Positions 1 to 7,268 of a stretch of DNA of 11,259 nt are shown here, piece after piece. The position numbers and the translations under genes were made by a program. Numbering within the stretch: the stretch's first letter is position 1; each line of letters opens with the position of its first letter. The notes beneath the pieces are model-generated. The model worked only from the letters and a program-made list of their open reading frames with translations, had not been told where the DNA came from and ran no database searches. The stretch lies in the NCBI GenBank assembly GCA_026770615.1, contig MU631809.1, positions 60,810 to 72,068 on the forward strand, read 5' to 3'. The stretch is from Pavlovales sp. CCMP2436 (lineage: Eukaryota; Haptophyta; Pavlovophyceae; Pavlovales).

Positions 1-399
1 CGGCAAGGCAAGGAATGTTCAATGCATATATATATTAAGTATTTTCCCATCCATTGATTAATTTCATATAAATTCATAGTAAAAGAAAGGATATAAATTG
101 CATTCTCTACCTTTTACGTTTAAGTGATTAAACCTCTCCCATCCACTAATTCATCTAAAATGCATAAATACTATACGCTATGCCCATACGCCTTCGTGCT
201 GCAAGTCAGGGGACGTAAACATTTCTAAGATATAAAATAGAACGTAAATATATCACGCCCGTCTCTTCACGGAGGGATATTCAGCGGTGGGGACGGTATC
301 CGTGTGCTCTGCGAAGGTCCCTTGATCCGAGTGTTTCTCAGCGCTCAAGTCTGGTGAAGACCTGACAGGGGACGGACGTACTTCTAGATATTTGCACAC
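1..399 (-). other. Partial intron downstream of exon F
   Basis: The stretch begins with the donor GTGTGC and stays AT-rich to the window edge. It contains a 16-bp echo of the exon-F donor (132-147) and a weaker copy (45-54). A possible acceptor (CCCTGACTTGCAG, AG at 202-201) is followed by stops in all three frames within about 45 bases, so I do not call an exon there. No other gene is visible. Confidence 0.5.
132..147 (-). pseudogene. Echo of exon F donor junction
   Basis: A perfect 16-base match (AGTGGATGGGAGAGGT on the minus strand) to 398-413, which is the end of exon F plus the donor GT. A weaker third copy, TCCCATCCAT, lies at 45-54, with similar AATTCAT-containing flanks in the two intronic copies. 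Confidence 0.65.
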
Positions 400-543
400 C
401 TCTCCCATCCACTCCGCGTCGTTGAACGCGAGCTCATGCGCCCGCACCATCCTGCCGTCCTCCGCTGGCGCCCAGATCTCCAGCTGCCCCGCCTGCGCCG
501 CGGCCACGCCACCGAGCGCACCGTCCCGCAGCGCGGCCGCAAC
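400..543 (-). CDS. Exon F of sacsin-like giant protein (SRR unit 2, C-terminal part)
   Basis: A 48-codon exon: VAAALRDGALGG, then an Ala/Gln stretch, LEIWAPAEDGRMVRAHELAF and NDAEWMGE. It matches the unit 1 stretch GALALASDLVFDDAPWLSDD; the FNDAxW element is typical of sacsin repeats shortly before the next conserved HP.L...LG block. That block (in unit 1 RVHPQLANLAAEALGAKSLR) is not found downstream, so the protein continues past the window. I end the exon at GAG|GTGTGC (GT at 399-398), supported by a 16-bp copy of this junction in the following intron. The frame stays open to TGA at 253, adding VCKYLEVRPSPVRS and further residues with no family similarity; use of that stop as an alternative C-terminus cannot be excluded. 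Confidence 0.75.
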
Positions 544-701
544 CTAAAAGAAAATAAGTTAGATTATTGATAGGGATTCAAGCTAGCGTCTGACTGTCCT
601 GAATGTTGTGCTGGTCTGAGCGCTGCATATTGCAATGTCAACTATTATATGATAATAGAATCACGTACGTTATATACCGTATTCTAGTCTATTTATTTCG
701 G

Positions 702-720
702 GTGCACCGTCCCACAACCT
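702..720 (-). pseudogene. Decayed echo of exon F start (proximal, internally deleted)
   Basis: On the plus strand GTGCACCGTCCC then ACAACCT, compared with GCGCACCGTCCC...GCAACCT at 517-545. It looks like the same acceptor/exon start with about ten internal bases missing. On the minus strand it reads CATAG|GTTGTGGGACGGTGC, so the AG and first four exonic bases persist. It is short, so chance is possible. Confidence 0.5.
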
Positions 721-835
721 ATGCAAATGATTTATATAAATTACCACTATTAATATAAATTATTATTGGGGCGAGAATGATTGTGTTACAACTTGTGACA
801 GCATACTAATTCGAATTCATGCTTGGCCGAATCCG

Positions 836-878
836 GGCAACTGCCAAAGAAAGGCAACTGCCAAAAAAAGGCAGTTGC
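836..878. repeat. Direct repeat plus hairpin GCAACTGCC / GGCAGTTGC
   Basis: GGCAACTGCC occurs at 836-845 and 853-862 (17-bp period, with A-rich spacers). The second copy pairs with GGCAGTTGC at 870-878, giving a perfect 9-bp stem (854-862 with 870-878) and a loop of seven A. It lies at the low-coordinate end of the GC-rich island. Confidence 0.8.
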
Positions 879-992
879 AAACCCACCCACCTCCCTGAAA
901 CACACACGTTGAGCCAATGGCCCACGCGAGCGCGGGCCAAGGCCGGCAGGCCGCACGCCTCGCAAGCGGACCCCAACAGCTGCGCCTAAAAG

Positions 993-1046
993 CCGCAACG
1001 CAAGGGCGCCCGAGCACCGTGCAAGCTCCGCAACGCAAGGGTGCCC
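993..1046. repeat. 19-bp direct repeat, period 35
   Basis: CCGCAACGCAAGGGCGCCC at 993-1011 recurs at 1028-1046 with one change (18 of 19). Confidence 0.8.
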
Positions 1047-1208
1047 AGAAACCTAGCTTGACTCGCTCGAGTCCTCGTCCGAATCGGTCGAGTCGCGCTT
1101 CGAGTCGCGCTTCGGCCGCTTGGCCTTCGCATCGGAGCCGTCGCCCTTCTTGTTGCCCTTCTTGGCATGACCAAAGGCGTCGTGGCCGCGGTATATACTA
1201 TTAATATT

Positions 1209-1233
1209 ACCGTCTCTCAGTGCGGCCGCCACC
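1209..1233 (-). pseudogene. Decayed echo of exon F start (distal)
   Basis: 21 of 25 positions equal to 520-544, encoding the same VAAALRDG. The acceptor AG has changed to TG. It sits at the high-coordinate edge of the GC-rich block and is in frame with the charged open frame ending at 1053. Confidence 0.6.
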
Positions 1234-1284
1234 AGTTCATGCATGTACATTATAATAAATAATAATACATTACTACTCCTCCTC

Positions 1285-1314
1285 CTACTACTACTACTAC
1301 TACTACTACTACTA
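1285..1314. repeat. (CTA)10 microsatellite
   Basis: Ten uninterrupted CTA units, preceded by CTC units and followed by AAT-rich triplets. The whole of 1254-1345 has a trinucleotide texture. Confidence 0.9.
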
Positions 1315-1458
1315 ATAAAAATAATAATAATACTGCCACTACCACCACCACTTCACTACTAATCCTGTTTCATTACTACAACTGGTACCAATTACTGTTA
1401 CTACAAGTACTATTATGTTTATTATTAATATTACTATTATTATAAAAAATGCGATTTT

Positions 1459-1459
1459 T

Positions 1460-1498
<39 letters not shown>

Positions 1499-1544
1499 TA
1501 TATACATATATAATACATATATATATATATATGTATTATATATA

Positions 1545-1599
<55 letters not shown>

Positions 1600-1630
1600 G
1601 TATATATATCTTTATACATATATACATATA
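1459..1630. repeat. (TA)n-rich microsatellite block
   Basis: Long alternating TA runs, the longest about 1553-1594, broken by short GTA/ACA interruptions. It lies within intron E/F. Confidence 0.9.
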
Positions 1631-1750
1631 TATACATACATATACATACATATACATACATATACATACATATACATACATATACATACATATGCATACA
1701 CATACATGCATATACATGCATATACATACATATACTTACATATACATGTA
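1631..1750. repeat. Decanucleotide TATACATACA array
   Basis: Six perfect 10-bp units (1631-1690) followed by about six diverged ones (TATGCATACA, CATACATGCA, TATACATGCA and others). Confidence 0.9.
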
Positions 1751-1802
1751 CATGTACATATACTTATACTTATATTTATAATTATTTACACATTTCACGC
1801 AC

Positions 1803-1855
1803 CTCGCGCAGGAGTGACACGACGGCCGCGAGCTCGGAGGGGAGCAGCGCCCGCC
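1803..1855 (-). CDS. Exon E of sacsin-like giant protein (SRR unit 2, 53-nt exon)
   Basis: A very short exon. After the acceptor TTGCAG, two bases complete the Gly codon begun in exon D; the peptide then reads [17 protein letters not shown] and ends at GAG before the strong donor GTGCGT. Together with D and F it gives ...[30 protein letters not shown]..., which aligns with the unit 1 segment VLRARELEQALALCAHLGG. Phase 1 at entry and phase 0 at exit match both neighbours. Being GC-rich and set in AT and CA repeats, it would be easily missed by gene finders. The evidence is the combined phase, splice-site and homology fit, not length. Confidence 0.75.
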
Positions 1856-1881
1856 CTGCAAATCATATTTTCACATAATAA

Positions 1882-1953
1882 TCATACATATTACTCATAC
1901 ATATTACTCATACGTATTAATCATACATATTACTCATACGTATTAATCATACA
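1882..1953. repeat. 26-bp tandem repeat
   Basis: Two perfect 26-bp units (1895-1920 and 1921-1946, starting TCATACATATTACTCATACG) with partial copies on both sides (1882-1894 and 1947-1953). Confidence 0.9.
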
Positions 1954-1955
1954 TT

Positions 1956-1990
1956 TATGACCTCACACACTCACATTGTGTGAGGTCATA
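1956..1990. repeat. Perfect 14-bp inverted repeat (hairpin)
   Basis: TATGACCTCACACA at 1956-1969 pairs with TGTGTGAGGTCATA at 1977-1990 across a 7-nt loop (CTCACAT). It lies within intron D/E, about 100 bases upstream of the exon E acceptor in transcription sense. Confidence 0.92.
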
Positions 1991-2013
1991 TATTGACACT
2001 CAAATCTTATATG

Positions 2014-2213
2014 GGCGGGTGTCAATGTGCGTGTGTGTGGGGTGCAGCGCCCGCCCTGGAAATCATATTTGTCGACAACAAATAATAGTTATCTTCGGAC
2101 GTAAAAGTCCGGCATTCCCGTCTAACCAACCAATAGTATCCCTTTAAAGGAGTCTGGGTATGAACATAATCGGACACCAGATTAGTGGGCGAATATAGGC
2201 GGGTGTCAATGTG
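2014..2213. repeat. Dispersed 16-bp direct repeat (2014-2029 and 2198-2213)
   Basis: GGCGGGTGTCAATGTG is perfect in both places and is followed in each by a TG-rich array. The copies are 184 bp apart, similar to the 200-bp spacing of the exon-E acceptor copies nearby. Confidence 0.8.
2039..2070 (-). pseudogene. Echo of exon E acceptor, AG retained
   Basis: 30 of 32 positions equal to 1839-1870 at an offset of exactly 200. It includes AATATGATTT, the AG (now TTCCAG) and the first 14 exonic bases GGCGGGCGCTGCNC. After that it runs into CA repeat. It could act as a competing 3' splice site. Confidence 0.75.
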
Positions 2214-2272
2214 AGTGTGTGTGTGAGTGTGTGGGTGAGTGTGAGTGAGTGTGTAAGTGTGTGTGTGTGTGT
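2209..2272. repeat. TG-rich microsatellite
   Basis: Mixed GTGTGA, GTGTGG and GTGTGT runs on the plus strand. Confidence 0.85.
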
Positions 2273-2444
2273 GATAATAATATATGATCACTACTGACCT
2301 ACAGAAGTGAGACACGCCCTGCAAGTATCAACAAACACATAATCATGTAAGAATGGCGTGCGCTGTGCGCAGCTCGCCGAGCTTGCTTCTTTTCACGGGG
2401 TGGCTGTTGTCTCCTTCCCCCGGTCACGATTCTCAGGGGTTGCA

Positions 2445-2660
2445 TGCGTGCATGCGTGCGTGTGTGTGCGTATGTGTGTGTGTGAGAGAGAGAGAAAGAG
2501 AGAGGTGTGTGTGTGTGTGTGCGTGCGTGCGTGTGCATGCATGCGGGTGTGTGTGTGTGTGTTTGTGTGTGTGCGTGTGTGTGCGTGCATGCGTGTGTGC
2601 GTGCGTGTGTGTGTGTGCGCGTGTCTGTGTGCGTGTGTGTGCGTAGATGTGTGTGTCAGT
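2445..2660. repeat. Compound TG / TGCG / GA microsatellite
   Basis: Long TG and TGCG runs with an embedded GAGAGA block at 2483-2504. This gives the artefactual Cys/Val and His/Thr open frames on either strand. Confidence 0.9.
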
Positions 2661-2685
2661 TGGAGACGGGCGGGGCGGCGGAGCT

Positions 2686-2742
2686 GGGGCGGGGGGGGGG
2701 GGGGGGCGCGGGGGGGGGCGGGGGGGGGGGGGGGGGGGGAGG
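2686..2742. repeat. Poly-G block (G16, G9, G20)
   Basis: Runs of 16 G (2691-2706), 9 G (2710-2718) and 20 G (2720-2739) on the plus strand. In the transcript this is poly-C beginning about 14 bases inside the intron from the exon D donor. Confidence 0.95.
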
Positions 2743-2752
2743 TTAAGCCTAC

Positions 2753-2861
2753 CGTTAGCTCGTGCAGCCGCGGCCGCGCTCTCTCGCACGAAGTCGGCGG
2801 TCCCGAAAGCCACACGCACGCCGAGCGCGCGCAGCAGCGGTCTGTGCGCTGCGACAAGCGC
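2753..2861 (-). CDS. Exon D of sacsin-like giant protein (SRR unit 2, small exon)
   Basis: A 109-nt exon (36 codons plus one base) between a good polypyrimidine acceptor (TTGTTCTCGTTCAG) and the donor ACG|GTAGGC. It begins [19 protein letters not shown] and continues GTADFVRES with an Ala-rich end. Joined to exon C it gives [19 protein letters not shown], which aligns with VPADLACFDALLAAIGV in unit 1, the Leu-rich LL.ALGV element common in sacsin repeats. The frame enters at phase 0 and leaves at phase 1, exactly the phase exon E needs. No start or stop codon belongs here. A longer open frame in this phase runs into poly-proline from the adjoining C-rich intron and is not real. Confidence 0.78.
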
Positions 2862-2989
2862 CTGAACGAGAACAACACCAATATTTACAAATCATAAATC
2901 ATAAATAACAAATATCACAATTCACTAATCATACATAATTTATATACAAATAAAATAAATACACGCATAAATTAGTACATACATAAATA

Positions 2990-3035
2990 CGCAGAGCACA
3001 CGCAGTAGCGGTCCGTGCGCTGCGACGAACGCATG
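2990..3035 (-). pseudogene. Decayed echo of exon D acceptor side
   Basis: Aligns without gaps to 2819-2864 (last bases of intron C/D plus the first 43 bases of exon D) with 38 of 46 positions equal. Translated it reads AFVAAHGPLLRVLCV against [15 protein letters not shown]. The acceptor CAG has become CAT and no donor follows, so it should not be spliced in. Confidence 0.75.
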
Positions 3036-3077
3036 TCTAATTTTGATTTATGTGTGATATATATGTATGATATACTC

Positions 3078-3120
3078 TTTGTTGCCGTTATGATGATGAT
3101 ACGTTTGTTGCCGTTATGAT
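3078..3120. repeat. 17-bp direct repeat, period 26
   Basis: TTTGTTGCCGTTATGAT at 3078-3094 and again at 3104-3120, within intron C/D. Confidence 0.85.
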
Positions 3121-3170
3121 TATCATCAAAAAAATGATAACAATTGTGAATTATAACGTTGTAAACGCAC

Positions 3171-6100
3171 CGGCGGCAACGCGACGAGCGACAGCGCCGA
3201 CGCGGGTGGCGCTGTGAACGCCACGTTGCACGCGCAGACGAGCCGCGCGCACGAGCCCGCTTGCAAGAGGCCGCCCTCTTGCCCACCAATCGCGGAGTCC
3301 TCGGCCACCTCCACACTTCCCTCCGAGCTCGGCGGTGGCAGAGTCCAGACGACGGCGCGGCCACGCGCGAGCTCGAGAAGCGTGCTTGACGCTCTGTCCG
3401 TCCACGCCACATCCCTCGCGCCAGCCACCGCCTCCACGGTCACTCGCTCGGCCACTTGGAGCCCGCGGCCGAGCTGCGTGTAGATGGGGCCGACGGCCAG
3501 CTTCCAGAGTGCAGTCACCCCCATCGCGCGAAGCGGCGTCGCCCACCCGGCGTTGGCCGGCGGCGCGCCGAGCGCAACGAGCTGCTCGACAAGGGCCGCA
3601 TCGGGCGGCGGCCTGTCCCAGCTGAGCAGCGCTCTGAGCTCGGCCGAGCTCGCCTCAAACGCCGCGACGGGCAGCGTGGCGGAGACGAGCCAGCGCTCGT
3701 GCTTCGGCCGGGCGTGCTGCAAAGGCGAGACGACCCCGCCCGTGCCGCGCGGCCAAGGGAGCGCGCCCTCGCCCGCCGGCGGTGCAGCGAGTGTAGGCAC
3801 CCACCGCAGCCGCGCGAGCGCCGTCAACAGCGCGTCTGCGCTAGCGGCCATCGCGCCGCTCGTCCCCAGCCGCGGTTGGGACGCACCACCGCCCGCGCCG
3901 CCCCGGAGCAGCGACCCAGCGCGCGCGTCCAGGTACCCCACCAGCGCTTTCGCGCGCGCGTGCGCGCGCGAACCGGCGTTGGCGTCGCCGTTGTCGGCGA
4001 GCGCCGCGAGCGCGTCGATGGCTTTCGCCGCGTCGAGGACCCCCTCCACGGGCAGCCTGGTTTTAAGCCCGAGGGAGACGAGCGCCTCGCACGCCGCGGG
4101 CAAGCCGAGCAGGCCGGCAGGGTAGCACGAACCCACGCCGAGGAGCTCGACAGCGTCCCGCACGTCGGGGTGATAGAGGTCACGTGGGCGGCGAAGTGGC
4201 CCACCGTCGGCAGTGGGCACGAACACCGCCTCGGCGGCCGCCGCGGCGAAGCTGGCGTCCTCTCTCGCGAGGGATCCGAGCTCGCGTAGCATGGCGGCAA
4301 CCAGCTCATCGCGACGCGTAGCGGGCAGCGCGCCAACGCGCGGCAGCAGCCGCGAGCGGTATAGTGCGGCGCGTGACGTGCGCTGAACGCCGAGCATTTG
4401 CGCGAGGGCCGCATCCGTATCGAGCACACATCGCAGGTGCTGCCGGCCAAGCAAATCGGCGCGAGCACCAACCGGCGGAAGCAGCAGAGGCTCGAAAGAC
4501 GCCGCGGGTGCTGCGGGCGAAAGGGCACCAAAGACCTCCAACTCCTCAGCCTCCCTGACTTCACCGGCACTAGCCTCGACGTGCGTCTCGAAGACGGGCA
4601 GTGCGCGCAGCATTGCAAGCAGATCTGGCAGCGCACGCAACGCACTCTCCTCCACAGCTCGCCGCTCACCCAGAAAGCGTCGCAGCGCTCTCCGCTCGAC
4701 TGCGCCCGCGCGCTTGCTCAGCAAATCGTGCGCCACGCCCGCGTCGCCGTGCGAGGTCGCGGCGATTGCTTGTAGGACGCCAACAGCGCTCACCGTGTGC
4801 ACGTACCGACTAGCCTCCGCGTGCTGCTCCACTGCTTCCCGGACAGCGGGGTGGAGGGTCAGGCAACCCGCCGCGATGAGGCAGCAACGCAGCGGCTCGT
4901 CCATACCCACCGAGTCAAACCATACGCAGGAGCTTTCGCTGCCAGCGCAGCGCAGCGCGCACGCTACGCCATCGGCCGTCGGCAGAACCGGCCACCCTTC
5001 CAGCGCGCGTAGCGATGCGGGCGGATTGGGCGCACTAGCTACCGCCCACAACGCCGCAAACCATTCCGCCGAGGGCCCCGCCTCGCCACCGCTGCCGTCC
5101 CAGGTAACCAATTCTAGGCCACGCCAATCGGCTGGCAGGCAAGCGGCGACCGCGTGTGCAAGCGCGCGACCACCCGCCTCGCCCGGCGCTCCAAGCAGTT
5201 GCAGCGAGAATGCTCCGCTTGCTGCGAGCGCGCGTAGCGCTGCTGCGGCGGCCGGCGCGTCTAGGCAGCCGTCGACCGCCACCCCAGGCGCACGCGCGAG
5301 CAGCGCATCCTCTGCCCCGCCCGCAACCGTCGCAAGAAGCAGTGGCGGTGGCACGGGCTGTCCCGCCTGGCCCACTGGCCGCAGAGCCGCCCAGCCGCCC
5401 GCGGCGAGCGGCACGAGCGGAAGCCCCACCATCTCGGTCGCGAGCTCGGCTGCACGCACGCCGCCGCCGCCAGCGCCAGCGTTGAGGTCGCTCACGCACG
5501 CGCGCAAAAGAGCGAGCCGCTCCGCTCGGCCGAGAGTGCCGACCGACTGGACCTGCGCGTGTGCGTGCGCGCGTGCGGCCGGTGCGCCTAGCCAGCGCAG
5601 CCCGCCGTTAGCGGCGGCAGCCACGCCCAGCAGGTCCCGGATGGCGTTTGGGGCGCGCGCGCACGGTGCGCCGAGTGCGCTAAGTGCGCGGCGCAGAGCG
5701 CCGCAGTCTTTGTCGCCCTCGCTGCCGATGTTGTCCTCGCCGCCACTGCCAAGGAGCGTGTCGTCTAGCCACCATACATCATGGGGTGGGAGCGCGGCGC
5801 CGCCGCTGCCGTCCACGCGCATGACTGGCAAGGGCAGCAGCAGTTCGTAGAGTGAGTTGGCGACGAGGCCCCACGGCTCAGCAGGAACCTCGTTAGGCCA
5901 CAGCTCATAGTAGGCGCCGTCCGCCTCTGCCATCGCCTCGGTCATCAACGCTGCACCTACGCTAGCGGCGGGGCTCGACGGCCGCGTGCGAACCTCTGCT
6001 TCCTGCAGCAGCCGCGCGTAGGCGAGAGCGACCACATCGTGAAGTAAAGCAGAGTTCCAGCGCGCCCGCAGAGCACCTGCGCCCGCGAGGTCGCCGTCGC

Positions 6101-7268
6101 CAAGCCAGAGATCTCGTCGCGATTGGCTCAGCTCAAAGCTAGCTGAGACATGCACCGGCAGGCCGGTGCGCGCGGGCAGCGGCAGCGTGCAGAAGGCGCG
6201 GCCGATCACAGGCGGTCCGCGGAGCCGCGCGGCGACGCCCGCTGCCGGGCTAAACCGCAGCGCGCGCCCCTCGGCCGAAAGGCAGAGCGCGCGCACGCCT
6301 GTCAGCGTGTCGGCGGCGCTCCTACCCAGCGAGACGCTCAGCAGCCAACGCTCCTCGCCTGCGACGACCGGCTCGCCGTCGTCGGTGGCTGCGAGCGCCG
6401 CTGCGGCCCCTCCGTCGCCGTCGACGTCGCCGGCAGCGATGCCGTCGCTGTTTTCCCCAAGCTCTAGCGTGATCGCGACTTCAAAGCTTGCGGCGGGCAG
6501 CTGTGTGGCCGGTGTTGCGTGCAGCCGCTCAAGCATCGCGGCCTTGGTCGGCCGCCCACCGCCCAGCGGCCTGGGCACAAACTCTGTGACCGCACGATCG
6601 TCCCCGCGCGCGCTCGCACGGCTCGCGCGGAAGAGGCGACGTGGTGGGCCGCCCTCGGGCGGGATGTGCAAAACCTCGAGCGAGCGCACGCTGCGCAGGA
6701 AAAGGAGAAGCCGCCTCGCGCGCGGCAGCAGATTCTTCAATACCGCCAGCGCGTCGATGGGTGTCGAAGGCTCGGTCTTGATTTGCGAGGTGGCCGCAGC
6801 CTCGGCGGTGCGCAGTGGAAACCTAAAGAGTGTTCCAGCAAAGCTCTGTTGCATGTCGCAGCCAAACAGCCCGACATAGGGGGCCGCCTGATCGCCAAAC
6901 TGGGCCTTGAGCCCGCCGCCGGCGAAGCGAACACGTAACCCAGGCTGCGCCACCGTGGCGCCCGGCAGGTGCGTGGCGTGGGGGTCGAGAAACACGAGGT
7001 GCTCGCCTGTAACGAAGCTGGGGAGGTCAGTGAGGTTGTAAACCGAGTTGAACCCCAGCCCAAACCTGCCCGTCGCGTTCGCCGCGCCGAGCTTGTGATC
7101 GGAGCCGAGCGCGCAAAGGGAAGCGAAATCGGCAGGAGAGAAAAGCGCATCGTTGTAGCATAGGAGCGCGGGCCCCTGCCACGTGCTAAGCGCGGGCTTA
7201 AGCAGCGAGCATCCACCATGTTCTCGCTCGTCTAACAGGAGGGACACGCAAGAGGCGCCCGCGTCGTC
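3171..7268 (-). CDS. Exon C of sacsin-like giant protein (SRR unit 2, Hsp90-like ATPase and body)
   Basis: A 1366-codon internal exon. Residues 1-3 (DDA) complete ATP-binding motif I begun in exon B. Residues ~33-40 GPALLCYND form the second nucleotide-site element, typical sacsin YNDAxF, and residues 67-77 GRFGLGFNSVY match the Hsp90 GxxGxGFxS loop; then follow TDLPSFVTGEHLVFLDPH and a long SRR body. All recognisable ATP-site elements are intact, so ATP binding is plausible. Residues ~455-475 (VPAEPWGLVANSLYELL) correspond to exon A, and residues ~659-908 are identical to unit 1. Near the end an acidic/Gly-rich insertion (SSEGSVEVAEDSAIGGQEGG) is absent from unit 1. The exon ends at GCGTTGCCGCCG|GTGCGT; reading on to a stop at 3126 gives only an unrelated tail (RLQRYNSQLLSFF). 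The first codon in frame, GTG at 7247, is not a start because homology continues upstream through the intron. Confidence 0.9.
4228..5426 (-). repeat. Near-identical coding tract, copy in unit 2 (exon C)
   Basis: Partner of 9043-10241. Its perfect core is 4546-5294 (exon C residues about 659-908). Amino-acid changes in the near-identical shoulder are few (for example LEVFGAL versus LEAFGAL, and LAREDAS versus LEREDAS). Confidence 0.9.

Larger units (their letters stand above)
817..1197 (-). other. GC-rich island inside intron E/F, possible exon or captured gene fragment
   Basis: About 380 bp of exon-like GC content in an otherwise AT-rich intron. On the minus strand one frame (from 1250 to a stop at 1053) ends in a Lys/Asp/Ser-rich tail with elements such as AKKGNKKGDG, KRPKRDSKRDS and DSDEDSSESS, typical of disordered nuclear or RNA-binding protein ends. 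A second frame, open from 1197 to 817, is the one reached by splicing from exon E in phase 0, but it looks like unstructured GC-rich translation. The candidate acceptor is ATTAATAG (AG at 1199-1198). I do not recognise the sequence. It may be an alternative last exon, a captured gene fragment, or chance. Confidence 0.3.
544..1802 (-). other. Intron E/F (1259 bp) with microsatellites and GC-rich island
   Basis: Donor GAG|GTGCGT and acceptor TTATTTTCTTTTAG|GTTGCGG, a clear pyrimidine-rich 3' end. In transcription order it holds a 10-bp-period TATACATACA array, long (TA)n, trinucleotide (CTA)10, a decayed copy of the exon-F start, a GC-rich block of about 380 bp that may be foreign, and a second exon-F echo near 702-720. 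The 546-700 and 721-835 stretches are plain AT-rich sequence in which I see nothing. Confidence 0.7.
1856..2752 (-). other. Intron D/E (897 bp), low-complexity and repeat-rich
   Basis: Donor AACG|GTAGGC and acceptor ATATGATTTGCAG|GGCGGG. Reading down in transcription order it contains a poly-C block (poly-G on plus), long CA/TG and GA arrays, a short GC-rich island (2353-2440) without recognisable coding sequence, a decoy copy of the exon-E acceptor (2039-2070), a repeated 16-mer (2014 and 2198), a 14-bp hairpin and a 26-bp tandem repeat. Open frames here are microsatellite translations (His/Thr or Cys/Val runs) and are not genes. Confidence 0.72.
2862..3170 (-). other. Intron C/D (309 bp) with exon-D echo
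   Basis: Donor CCG|GTGCGT and acceptor TTGTTCTCGTTCAG|GCGCTT. AT-rich. It holds a 17-bp direct repeat (3078-3094 and 3104-3120) and a decayed copy of the acceptor side of exon D at 2990-3035. No gene is otherwise visible in it. Confidence 0.78.

Noticed and set aside
160..202. Further coding exon after the acceptor CCCTGACTTGCAG
   Set aside because: All three frames stop within about 45 bases (HEGVWA, TKAYGHSV and RRRMGIAYSIYAF, each then stop) and none resembles the expected HP.L...LG block.
1631..1953. CRISPR-like array
   Set aside because: Units are AT-rich tandem repeats without unique spacers, in a eukaryotic intron.
1449..1960. Plus-strand Tyr/Ile-rich open frames
   Set aside because: Translations of TA and TACA microsatellites.
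2353..2440. GC-rich patch in intron D/E as an exon
   Set aside because: The longest plausible minus-strand reading ([14 protein letters not shown]) has no match in unit 1 and would break the D-to-E phase fit.
2353..2897. Cys/Val-rich and His/Thr-rich open frames on both strands
   Set aside because: Translations of TG/CA and poly-G repeats; only the 2753-2861 part carries homologous protein, in one frame.
3126..3170. C-terminus RLQRYNSQLLSFF with stop at 3126
   Set aside because: A strong donor GTGCGT precedes it, and homology resumes in exon D in phase.
3456..5850. Long plus-strand open frames opposite exon C (for example 3456-4289 and 4714-5850)
   Set aside because: They are shadows of a GC-rich coding strand: Ala/Arg/Ser-rich, without domains, and mirrored at 9529-10611 only because the underlying DNA is duplicated.
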